Shown: in pieces, positions 52,860 to 63,131 of the stretch
How the letters are laid out: each line of letters starts with the position of its first letter
Position numbering within the stretch: the stretch's first letter is position 1
From: Microbulbifer aggregans
Lineage (GTDB): Bacteria > Pseudomonadota > Gammaproteobacteria > Pseudomonadales > Cellvibrionaceae
Assembly: GCF_020524005.1 (NCBI RefSeq)
Contig: NZ_JAIVKK010000001.1
Coordinates: forward strand, 372,001-436,000
DNA: 64,000 nt
Direction of reading: 5' to 3'
Program-made: the position numbers and the translations under genes
Notes under the pieces: generated by a model
Databases searched by the model: none
The model's input: only the letters and a program-made list of their open reading frames with translations
Told to the model about the DNA's origin: nothing

Positions 52860-54230
52860 TCACCTTTCCTTAAGGCTATTTTCCTTATACCTGAGTAAAG
52901 GCGACAGGAAGAATTCAATTATCCGCCGTTGTCCGGTTTTAACTTCAGCCATCACCGACATACCTGGCGACAGCCGGACAAAATTTCCCTCGACGGCAAC
53001 TCCACCCTGCTTCAAAGTCAGCCGGGCCTTATAGATGAGCCCCAGATTTTCATCCAACACAGCATCGTCAGACAAATTAAAGAGCTCCGCGTCTACAACC
53101 CCATACTTGGTAAAGTTGAAGGTATCGATCTTGACTTCCGCTAACTGCCCCTCCCGAACAAAACCTATATCTTTATTGAGAATATAAGCCTCAACCTCCA
53201 TCTCGCTATCCTCGGGTACGATTAACATCAATTCCTGCGCCGGTGTGACCACACCGCCAATCGTATGTAAGGCTAGTTGCTGTACGGTGCCATCTATCGG
53301 TGCCACCAGGTGGTACTGCTTGCTGCGCTGCTCTGCTTTGTTTTTTTCTTCTAGTAGAGAGGCCTCTCGTGTTTGGTACTCTTGTAGCTTCTGCAAGGTG
53401 CTTTTGTACTGCTGATGGATTAGCGCATCCTGTTGCGCACTGTTCGCTGCCAGAGAGGCGTCCAATTGCTGTAATCGCGCCTGCTGTATCCCAATATCCT
53501 GCTCTACTTCAATTTGCTCTTGCTTAATCTCCAGATATTCCATACGCGGGCCTAGCTTTTTCCGCTGCATCACTTCGTAGGCGCTTACGCGCTCATTCAG
53601 AACCTCAAGCACTCGCTGATTCTTGGTGACTTCGGCCTCGGTCATCCGGTATTCGGCCTTCATACGGGCGGCCTCCCGTTCCATAGCGTTCAGGTTGGCA
53701 GTAATCTCTGCAGCTTCTTGCTGCAGCAACGCCTGATATTTTGGAAGCTGGGGAACAAAATCCGGAGTGTTGGCTTCTAGAATCGGAGCTTGGCGTCGCC
53801 CCCCGGCGAACCATTCGGCAAGCGCCTCCAGTCTGAGTCTTTGCGTGGCGGTATCACGCCATTCCTGCCTCAAGCGACGTACATCGGCTTCGGTTATGGC
53901 GGTATCCAAAGTTATCAGTGGTTCACCCGCTGCTACCCGCTGCCCTTCACTTACATGAATCTCTGCTACTGCGGCGGTTTCCAGTGGCTGTATGGTTTTT
54001 ACCCGTTCGCTGGGAATCACCTTGCCCTGAGCGGTAGCGACGATATCGATACGCCCGAAGCAGGCCCATAACAGAGCGATTACAAATAGTGCAACAATCG
54101 CCCACAGGATTCCGCGTCCAAGGGGTGAAGGCGGCGTCTGCTCGATCTCAATGGCGGCGGCGCGGAAGCTGTGGATGTCGTTATCCGTCAATACCGCCTC
54201 TTGTTTCGAGGCCAACACTGGGAGCTTCAC
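52860..54230 (-). CDS. HlyD-family type I secretion adaptor
   Basis: 456 residues, GTG start whose GTGA overlaps the stop of the exporter gene. One transmembrane helix (about 44-65, ILWAIVALFVIALLWACFG) places the rest in the periplasm. The first lipoyl half (IQPLETAAVAEIHVSEGQRV, about 85-105) is followed by a long coiled-coil of about 200 residues (Glu/Gln/Arg/Ala-rich), then the second lipoyl half (LVAPIDGTVQQLALHTIGGV) and the beta-barrel with KIDTFNFTKYG, the standard HlyD signature. It links the ABC exporter to an outer-membrane TolC protein, whose gene is not adjacent. Confidence 0.93.
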   Translation of the reverse strand: MKLPVLASKQEAVLTDNDIHSFRAAAIEIEQTPPSPLGRGILWAIVALFVIALLWACFGRIDIVATAQGKVIPSERVKTIQPLETAAVAEIHVSEGQRVAAGEPLITLDTAITEADVRRLRQEWRDTATQRLRLEALAEWFAGGRRQAPILEANTPDFVPQLPKYQALLQQEAAEITANLNAMEREAARMKAEYRMTEAEVTKNQRVLEVLNERVSAYEVMQRKKLGPRMEYLEIKQEQIEVEQDIGIQQARLQQLDASLAANSAQQDALIHQQYKSTLQKLQEYQTREASLLEEKNKAEQRSKQYHLVAPIDGTVQQLALHTIGGVVTPAQELMLIVPEDSEMEVEAYILNKDIGFVREGQLAEVKIDTFNFTKYGVVDAELFNLSDDAVLDENLGLIYKARLTLKQGGVAVEGNFVRLSPGMSVMAEVKTGQRRIIEFFLSPLLRYKENSLKER

Positions 54231-56410
54231 GATGGCTGCCTCTCTGTATTACGAGTGACAGATACTGTTTTTAAGACGGGCGTATGACTCTGATAACTGT
54301 GCAACCTCGCGTAGTAGCCATCCTGTTCCAACAATTGGTCGTGGGGGCCGCTCTCGACAATCCGCCCTTTGTCCACCACCAATATGCGGTCCGCGTGGCG
54401 CACGGTAGAAAGACGGTGTGCAATAATGAACACCGTGCGCCCCCTACATATATGTCGCATGTTCTCCTGGATAATGCGTTCGGACTCATAATCCAGAGCA
54501 CTGGTGGCCTCGTCGAAGATCAGAATCCGCGGGTTGGTGATCAAGGCCCGGGCAATGGCTATACGTTGCCGCTGACCGCCAGATAGAGACGCACCTTGCT
54601 CTCCGACCAACGTGTCGTAGCCCTCGGATAGTTCAACAATAAAATCGTGAGCGCCGGCGAGTTTGGCCGCCTGCACCACCCGCTCCATTGGCAGACTTGG
54701 GTCAACCAAGGCGATATTGTCTTTGACGGAGCGGTTGAACAGCCGATTTTCCTGTAGCACCACACCCACCTGCCGGCGCAGCCAGGCAGGTTCCATCTGC
54801 GCCAGATCTATGCCATCCACCAGCACGCGACCGGATTCCGGCAGGTACAGGCGCTGGATGAGTTTCGTCAGGGTACTTTTCCCAGACCCTGAGCGACCGA
54901 CAATGCCCACTACCTCCCCGGGTTTCACTTCAAGTGAAAGCTGGCGCAAGATGTCGGGCTGGTCCGGCCCATAACGGAAGGACACATTATCGAAGGTCAC
55001 TCGCCCTTGAACCCGCGGCAAGGTAGTACGGTTCGGGTTATGGCCGGGTTCTGTTGGGGTATTGAGAATATCCCCCAAACGTTCTATGGAAATACCGGCC
55101 TGCTGGAAGTCCTGCCAGAGTTGTACCAACTTAAGAATTGGCCCGCTCACCCGGCCGGCGATCATATTGAACGCAATCAACTGGCCAATACTCAGGTCGT
55201 TACGCATCACCAGAGTTGCCCCCACCCACAGGATCAACACCGTGACCACTTTATTGATCAGTTGTGATATCTGGCCCGCGATATTGCCCAGATTATTGGC
55301 CTTAAATGAAGCCGCCACATACCCTGCTAAGTTTTCCTCCCAGCGGCGCTGCATCTGTGGCTCTACTGCCATTGCTTTTACTGTTTCGATCCCGGCAATG
55401 GACTCGGTAAGAAAAGCCTGGTTCTCTGCACCACGCCTAAATTTTTCATCCAGTCTACGCCGGAGAATCGGTGTAATGTAGACGGACAGCGCGACGTAAA
55501 AAGGAATCGAGCCCAAAACAATCCAGGTTAGAGTTGGGCTGTAAAAGTACATTACAGCGAAGAATACGACGGTAAAAAAGAGATCGATCACCAGAGTAAG
55601 CGCGGAGCTCGTAATAAAATTACGGATAGTATCGAGCTCTCGCACGCGAGCCACTGTATTACCCACTTGACGGGAGATAAAGTATGCAATAGGTAATTGA
55701 GTCAGATGATGGTAAAGCTTTGCGCCGAGAGTGACGTCCACCCTGTTTGTGGTATGGGTGAACAGGTAGTTGCGCAGCCCATTTAATAGCACATCAAATA
55801 CAGAAATAACGATAAGACCAAACGCCAGCACATCAAGCGTGGTCAGCCCCTTGTGCACCAGGACCTTATCGATCATGACCTGAAAAAACAGGGGGGTAAC
55901 CAGGGCAAATAGCTGGATAAAGAAAGAGGCAAGGATCACGTCCCGAAGCAGGTGCTTGTACTTCAGGATGGCAGGAATAAACCAGCTGATATCGAACTTT
56001 CCACTCGCCCCTGGCAACAGGGCCCGCTTGGTAATCAAAACCAAACGGCCACTCCACAAGGAAAGAAATTCTTCTTTCAGGAGCGTTTCGGGGCCTCCTC
56101 CGGATGGGCGTTGAATTAAGACTTTATCCTCGGACACCCGTGCCAAAACGATAAAGGAGCCATCCGCTAGTGATGCAATGGCAGGTAGCGACAAGTTTGA
56201 TAATTTATCCCACGTAGCAGAGAAGCTTCGAGCTTTTAATTGAAGGCGTCTCGCCGCGCGAACAATTTCAGATTCACCAAATTTTTGATCAGAATTCCCG
56301 TGCTGGTGGCGTAGCTGGTCAGCATCTACAGCAACCTGGTAAAAGCGTGCCAATATTATTAGCGCGAAAAGACCGGAGTCCAAAGTTCCGGATTTTTTAG
56401 CAGAATCCAT
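54227..56410 (-). CDS. HlyB-type ABC exporter with degenerate C39 peptidase-like domain
   Basis: 727 residues. Residues 1-130 form a C39-like domain in which the catalytic Cys is absent (SGLFALIILARFY where active peptidases have DCG-x-A), as in HlyB; such domains hold the RTX cargo without cutting it. Six transmembrane helices follow (about 150-440), then the ATPase: Walker A GRSGSGKST, signature LSGGQRQRIAIARAL, Walker B RILIFDEATSALD and the H-loop IAHRLST. ATG at 56410 has GAGTGG 6 nt upstream. First gene of the hlyB-hlyD-309-aa-RTX run. Confidence 0.94.
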   Translation of the reverse strand: MDSAKKSGTLDSGLFALIILARFYQVAVDADQLRHQHGNSDQKFGESEIVRAARRLQLKARSFSATWDKLSNLSLPAIASLADGSFIVLARVSEDKVLIQRPSGGGPETLLKEEFLSLWSGRLVLITKRALLPGASGKFDISWFIPAILKYKHLLRDVILASFFIQLFALVTPLFFQVMIDKVLVHKGLTTLDVLAFGLIVISVFDVLLNGLRNYLFTHTTNRVDVTLGAKLYHHLTQLPIAYFISRQVGNTVARVRELDTIRNFITSSALTLVIDLFFTVVFFAVMYFYSPTLTWIVLGSIPFYVALSVYITPILRRRLDEKFRRGAENQAFLTESIAGIETVKAMAVEPQMQRRWEENLAGYVAASFKANNLGNIAGQISQLINKVVTVLILWVGATLVMRNDLSIGQLIAFNMIAGRVSGPILKLVQLWQDFQQAGISIERLGDILNTPTEPGHNPNRTTLPRVQGRVTFDNVSFRYGPDQPDILRQLSLEVKPGEVVGIVGRSGSGKSTLTKLIQRLYLPESGRVLVDGIDLAQMEPAWLRRQVGVVLQENRLFNRSVKDNIALVDPSLPMERVVQAAKLAGAHDFIVELSEGYDTLVGEQGASLSGGQRQRIAIARALITNPRILIFDEATSALDYESERIIQENMRHICRGRTVFIIAHRLSTVRHADRILVVDKGRIVESGPHDQLLEQDGYYARLHSYQSHTPVLKTVSVTRNTERQPS

Positions 56411-56432
56411 TTCATACCACTCTAAAGCATGC

Positions 56433-56461
56433 GCTATATATATCTATGGTTGCGATTTCAA
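56433..56461 (-). promoter_or_regulatory. Candidate promoter of the type I secretion operon
   Basis: On the minus strand TTGAAA (56461-56456) and TATAGC (56438-56433) with 17 nt between; TATATA is a 15-nt alternative. It is only about 22 nt ahead of the exporter ATG, so the leader would be short. Confidence 0.4.
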
Positions 56462-56554
56462 GTGAAAATATAGATGTTTTATCGGAGGATATTTTCGGAG
56501 CTAACATCACTCCAAATAATTCCTAATATCGCTGTATCCGCCGCTACTTAGCTC

Positions 56555-56592
56555 AAAAAATCATATTGGCCGATAAAACCATCGGCCAATAT
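56555..56592 (-). terminator. Intrinsic terminator, minus strand
   Basis: Perfect 12-bp stem ATATTGGCCGAT with ATCGGCCAATAT, 6-nt loop, followed on the minus strand by GA and six T. It would stop transcripts arriving from the LysR gene before they reach the exporter gene. Confidence 0.75.
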
Positions 56593-56941
56593 TAAAGTTA
56601 TCGGCACAAAAACTCTCGGGCAGATTTGGAACCACATCACATAGATATAAATACTTTTGAAAAAGTTTTTTCTAAATGAAAAAACAGAAACCAAAGTACC
56701 AATAACTAGCTATTTATATTTTAAATTTATAGCGCTGCGCATGATTTCGGTTTTATGGGTGCTCATAAAAAATTAAATCTAACACTGCCGTGCCATATTT
56801 ATCTTGAGGCTCCATTTCGCGCTATACGTCACGTTAGTTTGATGATCTGATGTATGAAATAACCCGCACCGAAATTAAGATAGGAAGATAGATGCGTAAT
56901 CACTGAGAGTGCGAGATTACCCAGCTGCAATGACACCTTCA

Positions 56942-59087
<2,146 letters not shown>

Positions 59088-59121
59088 GAATTACCGGGCC
59101 AACGGCAAGGAAGCATTCAAA

Positions 59122-59149
59122 AAAAAGCCGGGCTAATGCCCGGCTTTTT
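59122..59149. terminator. Bidirectional intrinsic terminator
   Basis: Run of A, GCCGGGC, loop TAAT, GCCCGGC, run of T. It serves the convergent adhC-type dehydrogenase and M3 peptidase genes. Confidence 0.9.
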
Positions 59150-59152
59150 GAT

Positions 59153-61339
59153 TTAGCCTTCTTTTGGCTTGAGTCCGCGACGAACCAGAAGTGCGTCGGT
59201 TGTCGGCGCCTGGCCACGGAATTTCTTGAATGATTCCATGGGCGGGCGGGAGTTGCCCACTTCCAGGATGTTCTTGCGGAACCAGTCACCATTCTTCCGG
59301 TTCAACCCACCGCGTTCACCCATATAGGCAAACGCATCGGCCGCCAGGATCTCGCTCCACATATAGGCGTAGTACCCGGCGGAGTAACCACCACCCATGG
59401 AGTGGGCGAAAAAGGTCGACTTGTAGCGCGGCGGTACCGCAGGCAGATCAACCCCGTGTTTAGCCAGTGCTTCGGCTTCAAACTTTTCTACGTCCTGTTG
59501 CGGAGCATCAGCAGACAGGGAATGCCATTCCATATCCAGCAGCGCGGCAGACATATATTCCAGGGTGTCGAAGCCCATGTTGAAGTTCTTGGCCTTCAGG
59601 ACTTTTTTCAGCAGCTCCGCAGGGATCGGCTCACCGGTTTTGTAGTGGTAAGCGTAATTGGCCAGCACCTCGGGGTTGCTCGCCCAGTCTTCCTGGAAGG
59701 TAGACGGGAACTCGACAAAATCACGGGATACGCTGGTACCCGCCAGGCTCGGGTAGCGGACGTTGGAAAACATGCCGTGGAGACCGTGGCCCAGTTCGTG
59801 GAACATGGTGGTGACATTGTCAAAGCTGACCAGAGTCGGCTCCCCTTCCGGGCCTTTCGGAATGTTCATCACATTGACCACGACTGGCTTTTGCTCCAGC
59901 AGGCCGGACTGACCAACGAAGGAGCTCATCCAGGCGCCGCCGCGCTTGCCGTCACGTGCGAAGTAATCCGCATAGAAAATCGCGAGGCTCTTACCATCGT
60001 GATCGAACAGTTCGAATGCCTGCACGTCCGGGTGGTAAACAGGGAGGTCTGGACGCGGTTCAAAGCGAATGCCGAACAGCTTGTTCATGGTGTAAAACAG
60101 GCCATCGTGCAGCACGCGATCGAACTCGAAATACTCACGTACCTCGCTTTCGTTCAGGTCATATTTTGCCTGACGTACTTTTTCTGCGTAGTAGGCCCAA
60201 TCCCAGGGTTGAACCTCGAAATCACCACCCTCTTCCTTGATCATGGCTTGAATGTCGGCCTGCTCTGCCTGGGTGTTACTGACCACTGCCGGCACCATGG
60301 AGCTCAGCATGCTGAACACGTTTTCAGACTTTTCCGCCATGGTGTTGGTCAGCTGGTACTCAGCCCAGTTTTCGTAACCCAGCAGATCGGCTTTTTGCGC
60401 ACGGATCTGTGCCATACGCTTGACCAGCGGGCGGTTATCCAGCTCGCCGGAAGTGCCACGGTGCGCAGAGGCTTCCCAGATACGCTGGCGCAGCTCGCGG
60501 TTCTTCAGGGAGGTAAGAACCGGTTGGCGAGTGGTATTGGTGATGCTGATCAGGTATTTGCCTTCGTGACCGGCATCAGCGGCCGCTTCCGCGGCGGCTT
60601 TGATCTCGCTCTCGGAGAGGCCTTCCAGCTCGCTCTTGTCTTCAACAACGACGGCAATGGCTTTGCTGAGTTTCAGCAGGTTCTGGCTGAATTCTGTCGT
60701 GAGCTTGGAGTGCTCTTCGTTCAGGGCACGCAGAGTAACTTTCTGCTCTGCGGAGAGCTTGGCGCCCGCCTTGACGAAATTATCGTAGTACTCTTCCAGC
60801 AGACGCGTAGATTCCGCATCCATTTCATCTGTCACACGCTGTTTATAGAGTGCTTCCACGCGCGCGAACAGGTCGGCATTCAGGTAAATGCTGTCGGAGT
60901 GTGCGGCAAGCTTCGGCGCCAGCTTGCTTTGCAATGCCCGGCGCGCTTCGTTGCTGTCAGTACCAACCAAATTAAAGAAAACGCGTGATACTCGTGTCAG
61001 CAGAGAACCGGCTTTTTCCATCGCCACAATGGTGTTGTTAAAACTGGCTGGCTCGGGGTTGTTTACGATCGCCTGAATTTCACTCAGGTGCTCGGTCATT
61101 CCCTGTTCAAAGGCGGGTTCAAAGTGGCCGTCATTGATTTGACTGAAATCCGGCGCCTGGTATTGCAGAGAACTACGTTCGAGCAAGGGATTGTTTTGCG
61201 CTGCTGGAGCGGTCAAATCACCAGCTACCTGTGCGTTTTCTACTTCAGGTGCCAACTCAGATTTAGCAGAATCTGGCTTGGGCGCCTCGGAACAGGCAGT
61301 AATAGCCACAATGGCTACCGCTAGCAGAGATTTGCGCAT
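59153..61339 (-). CDS. M3-family metallopeptidase, lipoprotein (Dcp-like)
   Basis: 728 residues from the ATG at 61339, which has GGAG 7 nt upstream; an earlier in-frame ATG at 61438 is rejected. The N-terminus (MRKSLLAVAIVAITACSE) is a lipoprotein signal with lipobox ITAC, so the protein is probably membrane-anchored in the periplasm. The zinc site is His514-Glu-Leu-Gly-His518 in MFHELGHGLHG, with the downstream Glu in the FPSTFQEDWA segment. Peptidyl-dipeptidases of this family remove C-terminal dipeptides from oligopeptides. Single gene, ends at the bidirectional terminator. Confidence 0.92.
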   Translation of the reverse strand: MRKSLLAVAIVAITACSEAPKPDSAKSELAPEVENAQVAGDLTAPAAQNNPLLERSSLQYQAPDFSQINDGHFEPAFEQGMTEHLSEIQAIVNNPEPASFNNTIVAMEKAGSLLTRVSRVFFNLVGTDSNEARRALQSKLAPKLAAHSDSIYLNADLFARVEALYKQRVTDEMDAESTRLLEEYYDNFVKAGAKLSAEQKVTLRALNEEHSKLTTEFSQNLLKLSKAIAVVVEDKSELEGLSESEIKAAAEAAADAGHEGKYLISITNTTRQPVLTSLKNRELRQRIWEASAHRGTSGELDNRPLVKRMAQIRAQKADLLGYENWAEYQLTNTMAEKSENVFSMLSSMVPAVVSNTQAEQADIQAMIKEEGGDFEVQPWDWAYYAEKVRQAKYDLNESEVREYFEFDRVLHDGLFYTMNKLFGIRFEPRPDLPVYHPDVQAFELFDHDGKSLAIFYADYFARDGKRGGAWMSSFVGQSGLLEQKPVVVNVMNIPKGPEGEPTLVSFDNVTTMFHELGHGLHGMFSNVRYPSLAGTSVSRDFVEFPSTFQEDWASNPEVLANYAYHYKTGEPIPAELLKKVLKAKNFNMGFDTLEYMSAALLDMEWHSLSADAPQQDVEKFEAEALAKHGVDLPAVPPRYKSTFFAHSMGGGYSAGYYAYMWSEILAADAFAYMGERGGLNRKNGDWFRKNILEVGNSRPPMESFKKFRGQAPTTDALLVRRGLKPKEG

Positions 61340-61613
61340 TTCATACTCCGAAAGTGTTTTATATCTACTGTTTGTGCCAAAAGCTTGTGAAGGTATACAA
61401 GCAACCTCGCCCAAGGTTCCATGGGTGTGAGACTGCAAGCAAGCTTAATCACATGCAATCGGGCAATATATCACGTCAATGGTGACTGGGAATTCTGCGC
61501 CATGCGCTTTATCGCAGCAGCACAACTATCCGCCCCGTTTATCCCCCCCGTTGCCAGGTCCATATAGAGACCTGACAAGTGTGGGGTTTACCAGAAAATT
61601 GGGCAATTAAAGA

Positions 61614-62618
61614 TCAACCCGAACAAAGAACGGCCAAGAAAGCGTGCTCCAGCTCCTCCCAGTTATGTCGCTCGTGATCGATGACTTCAACACGGCTATC
61701 GAGTGTGTCATCCAGCTCCAGCACACTTAAAACCGCATCGGCTTTGTTGAACCCGAAAACCCCGCGCTCAGTAATGAAAACGCCCTTAACACGTTCCGCC
61801 TCTACCCCAATGAGCAGTGAAAAAAGTCGTTCATAGTCGAATACCCGGGCGGGACCAAATTCCCAGCCACAACTGTGGTAAGTCCCGTTGCTATTTTCGA
61901 GACGGCGATAGCCGTTCACAGCAACAGGTTCCTGATCTTGCGTGGGGGATGAATGATGCTGATGCGGTGCGTGGCTACGGTTTAGCTGGAAGCCGCTGGG
62001 CGCGTTCAACCAATCCTGCTGGATACGCCCCTGCTCTACCGTAGGCAGCACTGAGTTTGGCTCACGGCCTAGAAATGTGAGGTAGCGGCGCAGGTTTTCC
62101 AGGTCGTCGGGCCCGTAGAGATCGCTTTTGTTCGCCACCACCAGGTCCGCCACTTCCAGTTGCTCCCGGAAGGTGTCGCTACGCAGGTAGCGCTCGTCTT
62201 CAATACAACGTGCGTCGACAAGTGTGAGCGTCGCACCCAGTTTGAGTACACCCGTTCGCACACCTTCAGACAGTGTCGCAAGGACCTCGCGCGGATGACC
62301 TAGCCCGGTAGGTTCGATCAATAAACGGTGCGGCCGGGCACGCGCCAATAATTGGTTCAGGGCAACCTGCATCGGCAGGCCCGCCGTACAGCACATACAT
62401 CCACCGGGCACTTCCCGGATAAAAATTTCGCCGTCCCGTTCCGAACCGAATAGCCCTCCATCAACCCCTACTTCACCGAACTCGTTCACAAGAACCGCCC
62501 AGCGCTCATCGCGCGGCTTGCTCTCCAGCAAGTGGCGAATTGCAGTGGTCTTGCCAACGCCGAGAAAACCGGTGATCACGTTGACCGCAACCCCTTGTAT
62601 GTCTGACTTAGCTTGCAT
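61614..62618 (-). CDS. CobW/COG0523-family GTP-binding protein
   Basis: 334 residues. G3E GTPase: Walker A GFLGVGKT (17-24), the metal-binding CMCC motif at Cys74, Cys76 and Cys77, NKSD at about 163-166, and a His-rich patch (HAPHQHH, 216-222) typical of COG0523 members that deliver zinc, cobalt or nickel. The C-terminal CobW_C domain is present. Which metal is used cannot be told from the sequence. It is divergent from a TonB-dependent receptor, 513 nt away. Confidence 0.9.
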   Translation of the reverse strand: MQAKSDIQGVAVNVITGFLGVGKTTAIRHLLESKPRDERWAVLVNEFGEVGVDGGLFGSERDGEIFIREVPGGCMCCTAGLPMQVALNQLLARARPHRLLIEPTGLGHPREVLATLSEGVRTGVLKLGATLTLVDARCIEDERYLRSDTFREQLEVADLVVANKSDLYGPDDLENLRRYLTFLGREPNSVLPTVEQGRIQQDWLNAPSGFQLNRSHAPHQHHSSPTQDQEPVAVNGYRRLENSNGTYHSCGWEFGPARVFDYERLFSLLIGVEAERVKGVFITERGVFGFNKADAVLSVLELDDTLDSRVEVIDHERHNWEELEHAFLAVLCSG

Positions 62619-63131
62619 TTTGCGACGCTCTCCCCAAGCACACGGCCTACGGGCAGTCCAGTTCGGGCTGCGAGATCGGTGGAACCGAGCCCCGCCCGTT
62701 CACCCTATCGCCCGAAGAAAAAAGCCCGGGTTTATTAATACCTGTTGCCGTTACGAATACTGAAACATCTCGAAAGGTAGACGGTAGTGGATAAATTAAT
62801 CGGCGGGCAGGTTATCACACACAATTTCGAAACAAGCACGCCAGTCGAGACAAGGTCCTGGAGTTAGAGCCAATTGTGACCTGGTAGCCATCACCCTCTT
62901 GAATAGATAAATGCGAACCATTATCTTTCGCGGCGAATTGAGCAATATATGGGTTACTCAATCGTGAAGCACGCATGAGGTGGAATGGGATCTCCAAGTA
63001 CGTGGGATCACGCCCTATCTTTCCGCCCCCACTATCGCAGCAGATTTACCATCGTTAGCGAGCGTCTCAACTTTCCGAGCAAACTGCTCAGGAAATGTTC
63101 AAGTAGATTCAAGACTTAAGGCAAGAAGCCA
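62619..63131. other. CobW/TonB-receptor divergent intergenic region
   Basis: About 510 nt, no supported gene. Besides the Fur-like repeat listed separately, it has the inverted repeat ATTGAG-N14-CTCAAT at 62937-62962. No palindrome matching the usual Zur box was seen. Confidence 0.4.
62905..62926. promoter_or_regulatory. Fur-box-like inverted repeat
   Basis: AGATAA-N10-TTATCT, close to the Fur pattern (GATAA-N9-TTATC) but with one extra spacer nucleotide. It lies about 205 nt ahead of the receptor start. Confidence 0.3.

Larger units (their letters stand above)
56411..56941. other. Intergenic region upstream of the secretion operon
   Basis: About 530 nt, strongly AT-rich, no supported gene. 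It contains the promoter-like pair near the exporter gene and the strong hairpin with a T run at 56555-56592. The stretch 56600-56900 shows nothing else recognisable. Confidence 0.5.

Noticed and set aside
62815-62997. Small minus-strand open frame between the CobW gene and the FecA-like receptor
   Set aside because: No ribosome binding site or recognisable composition; it overlaps probable control elements.
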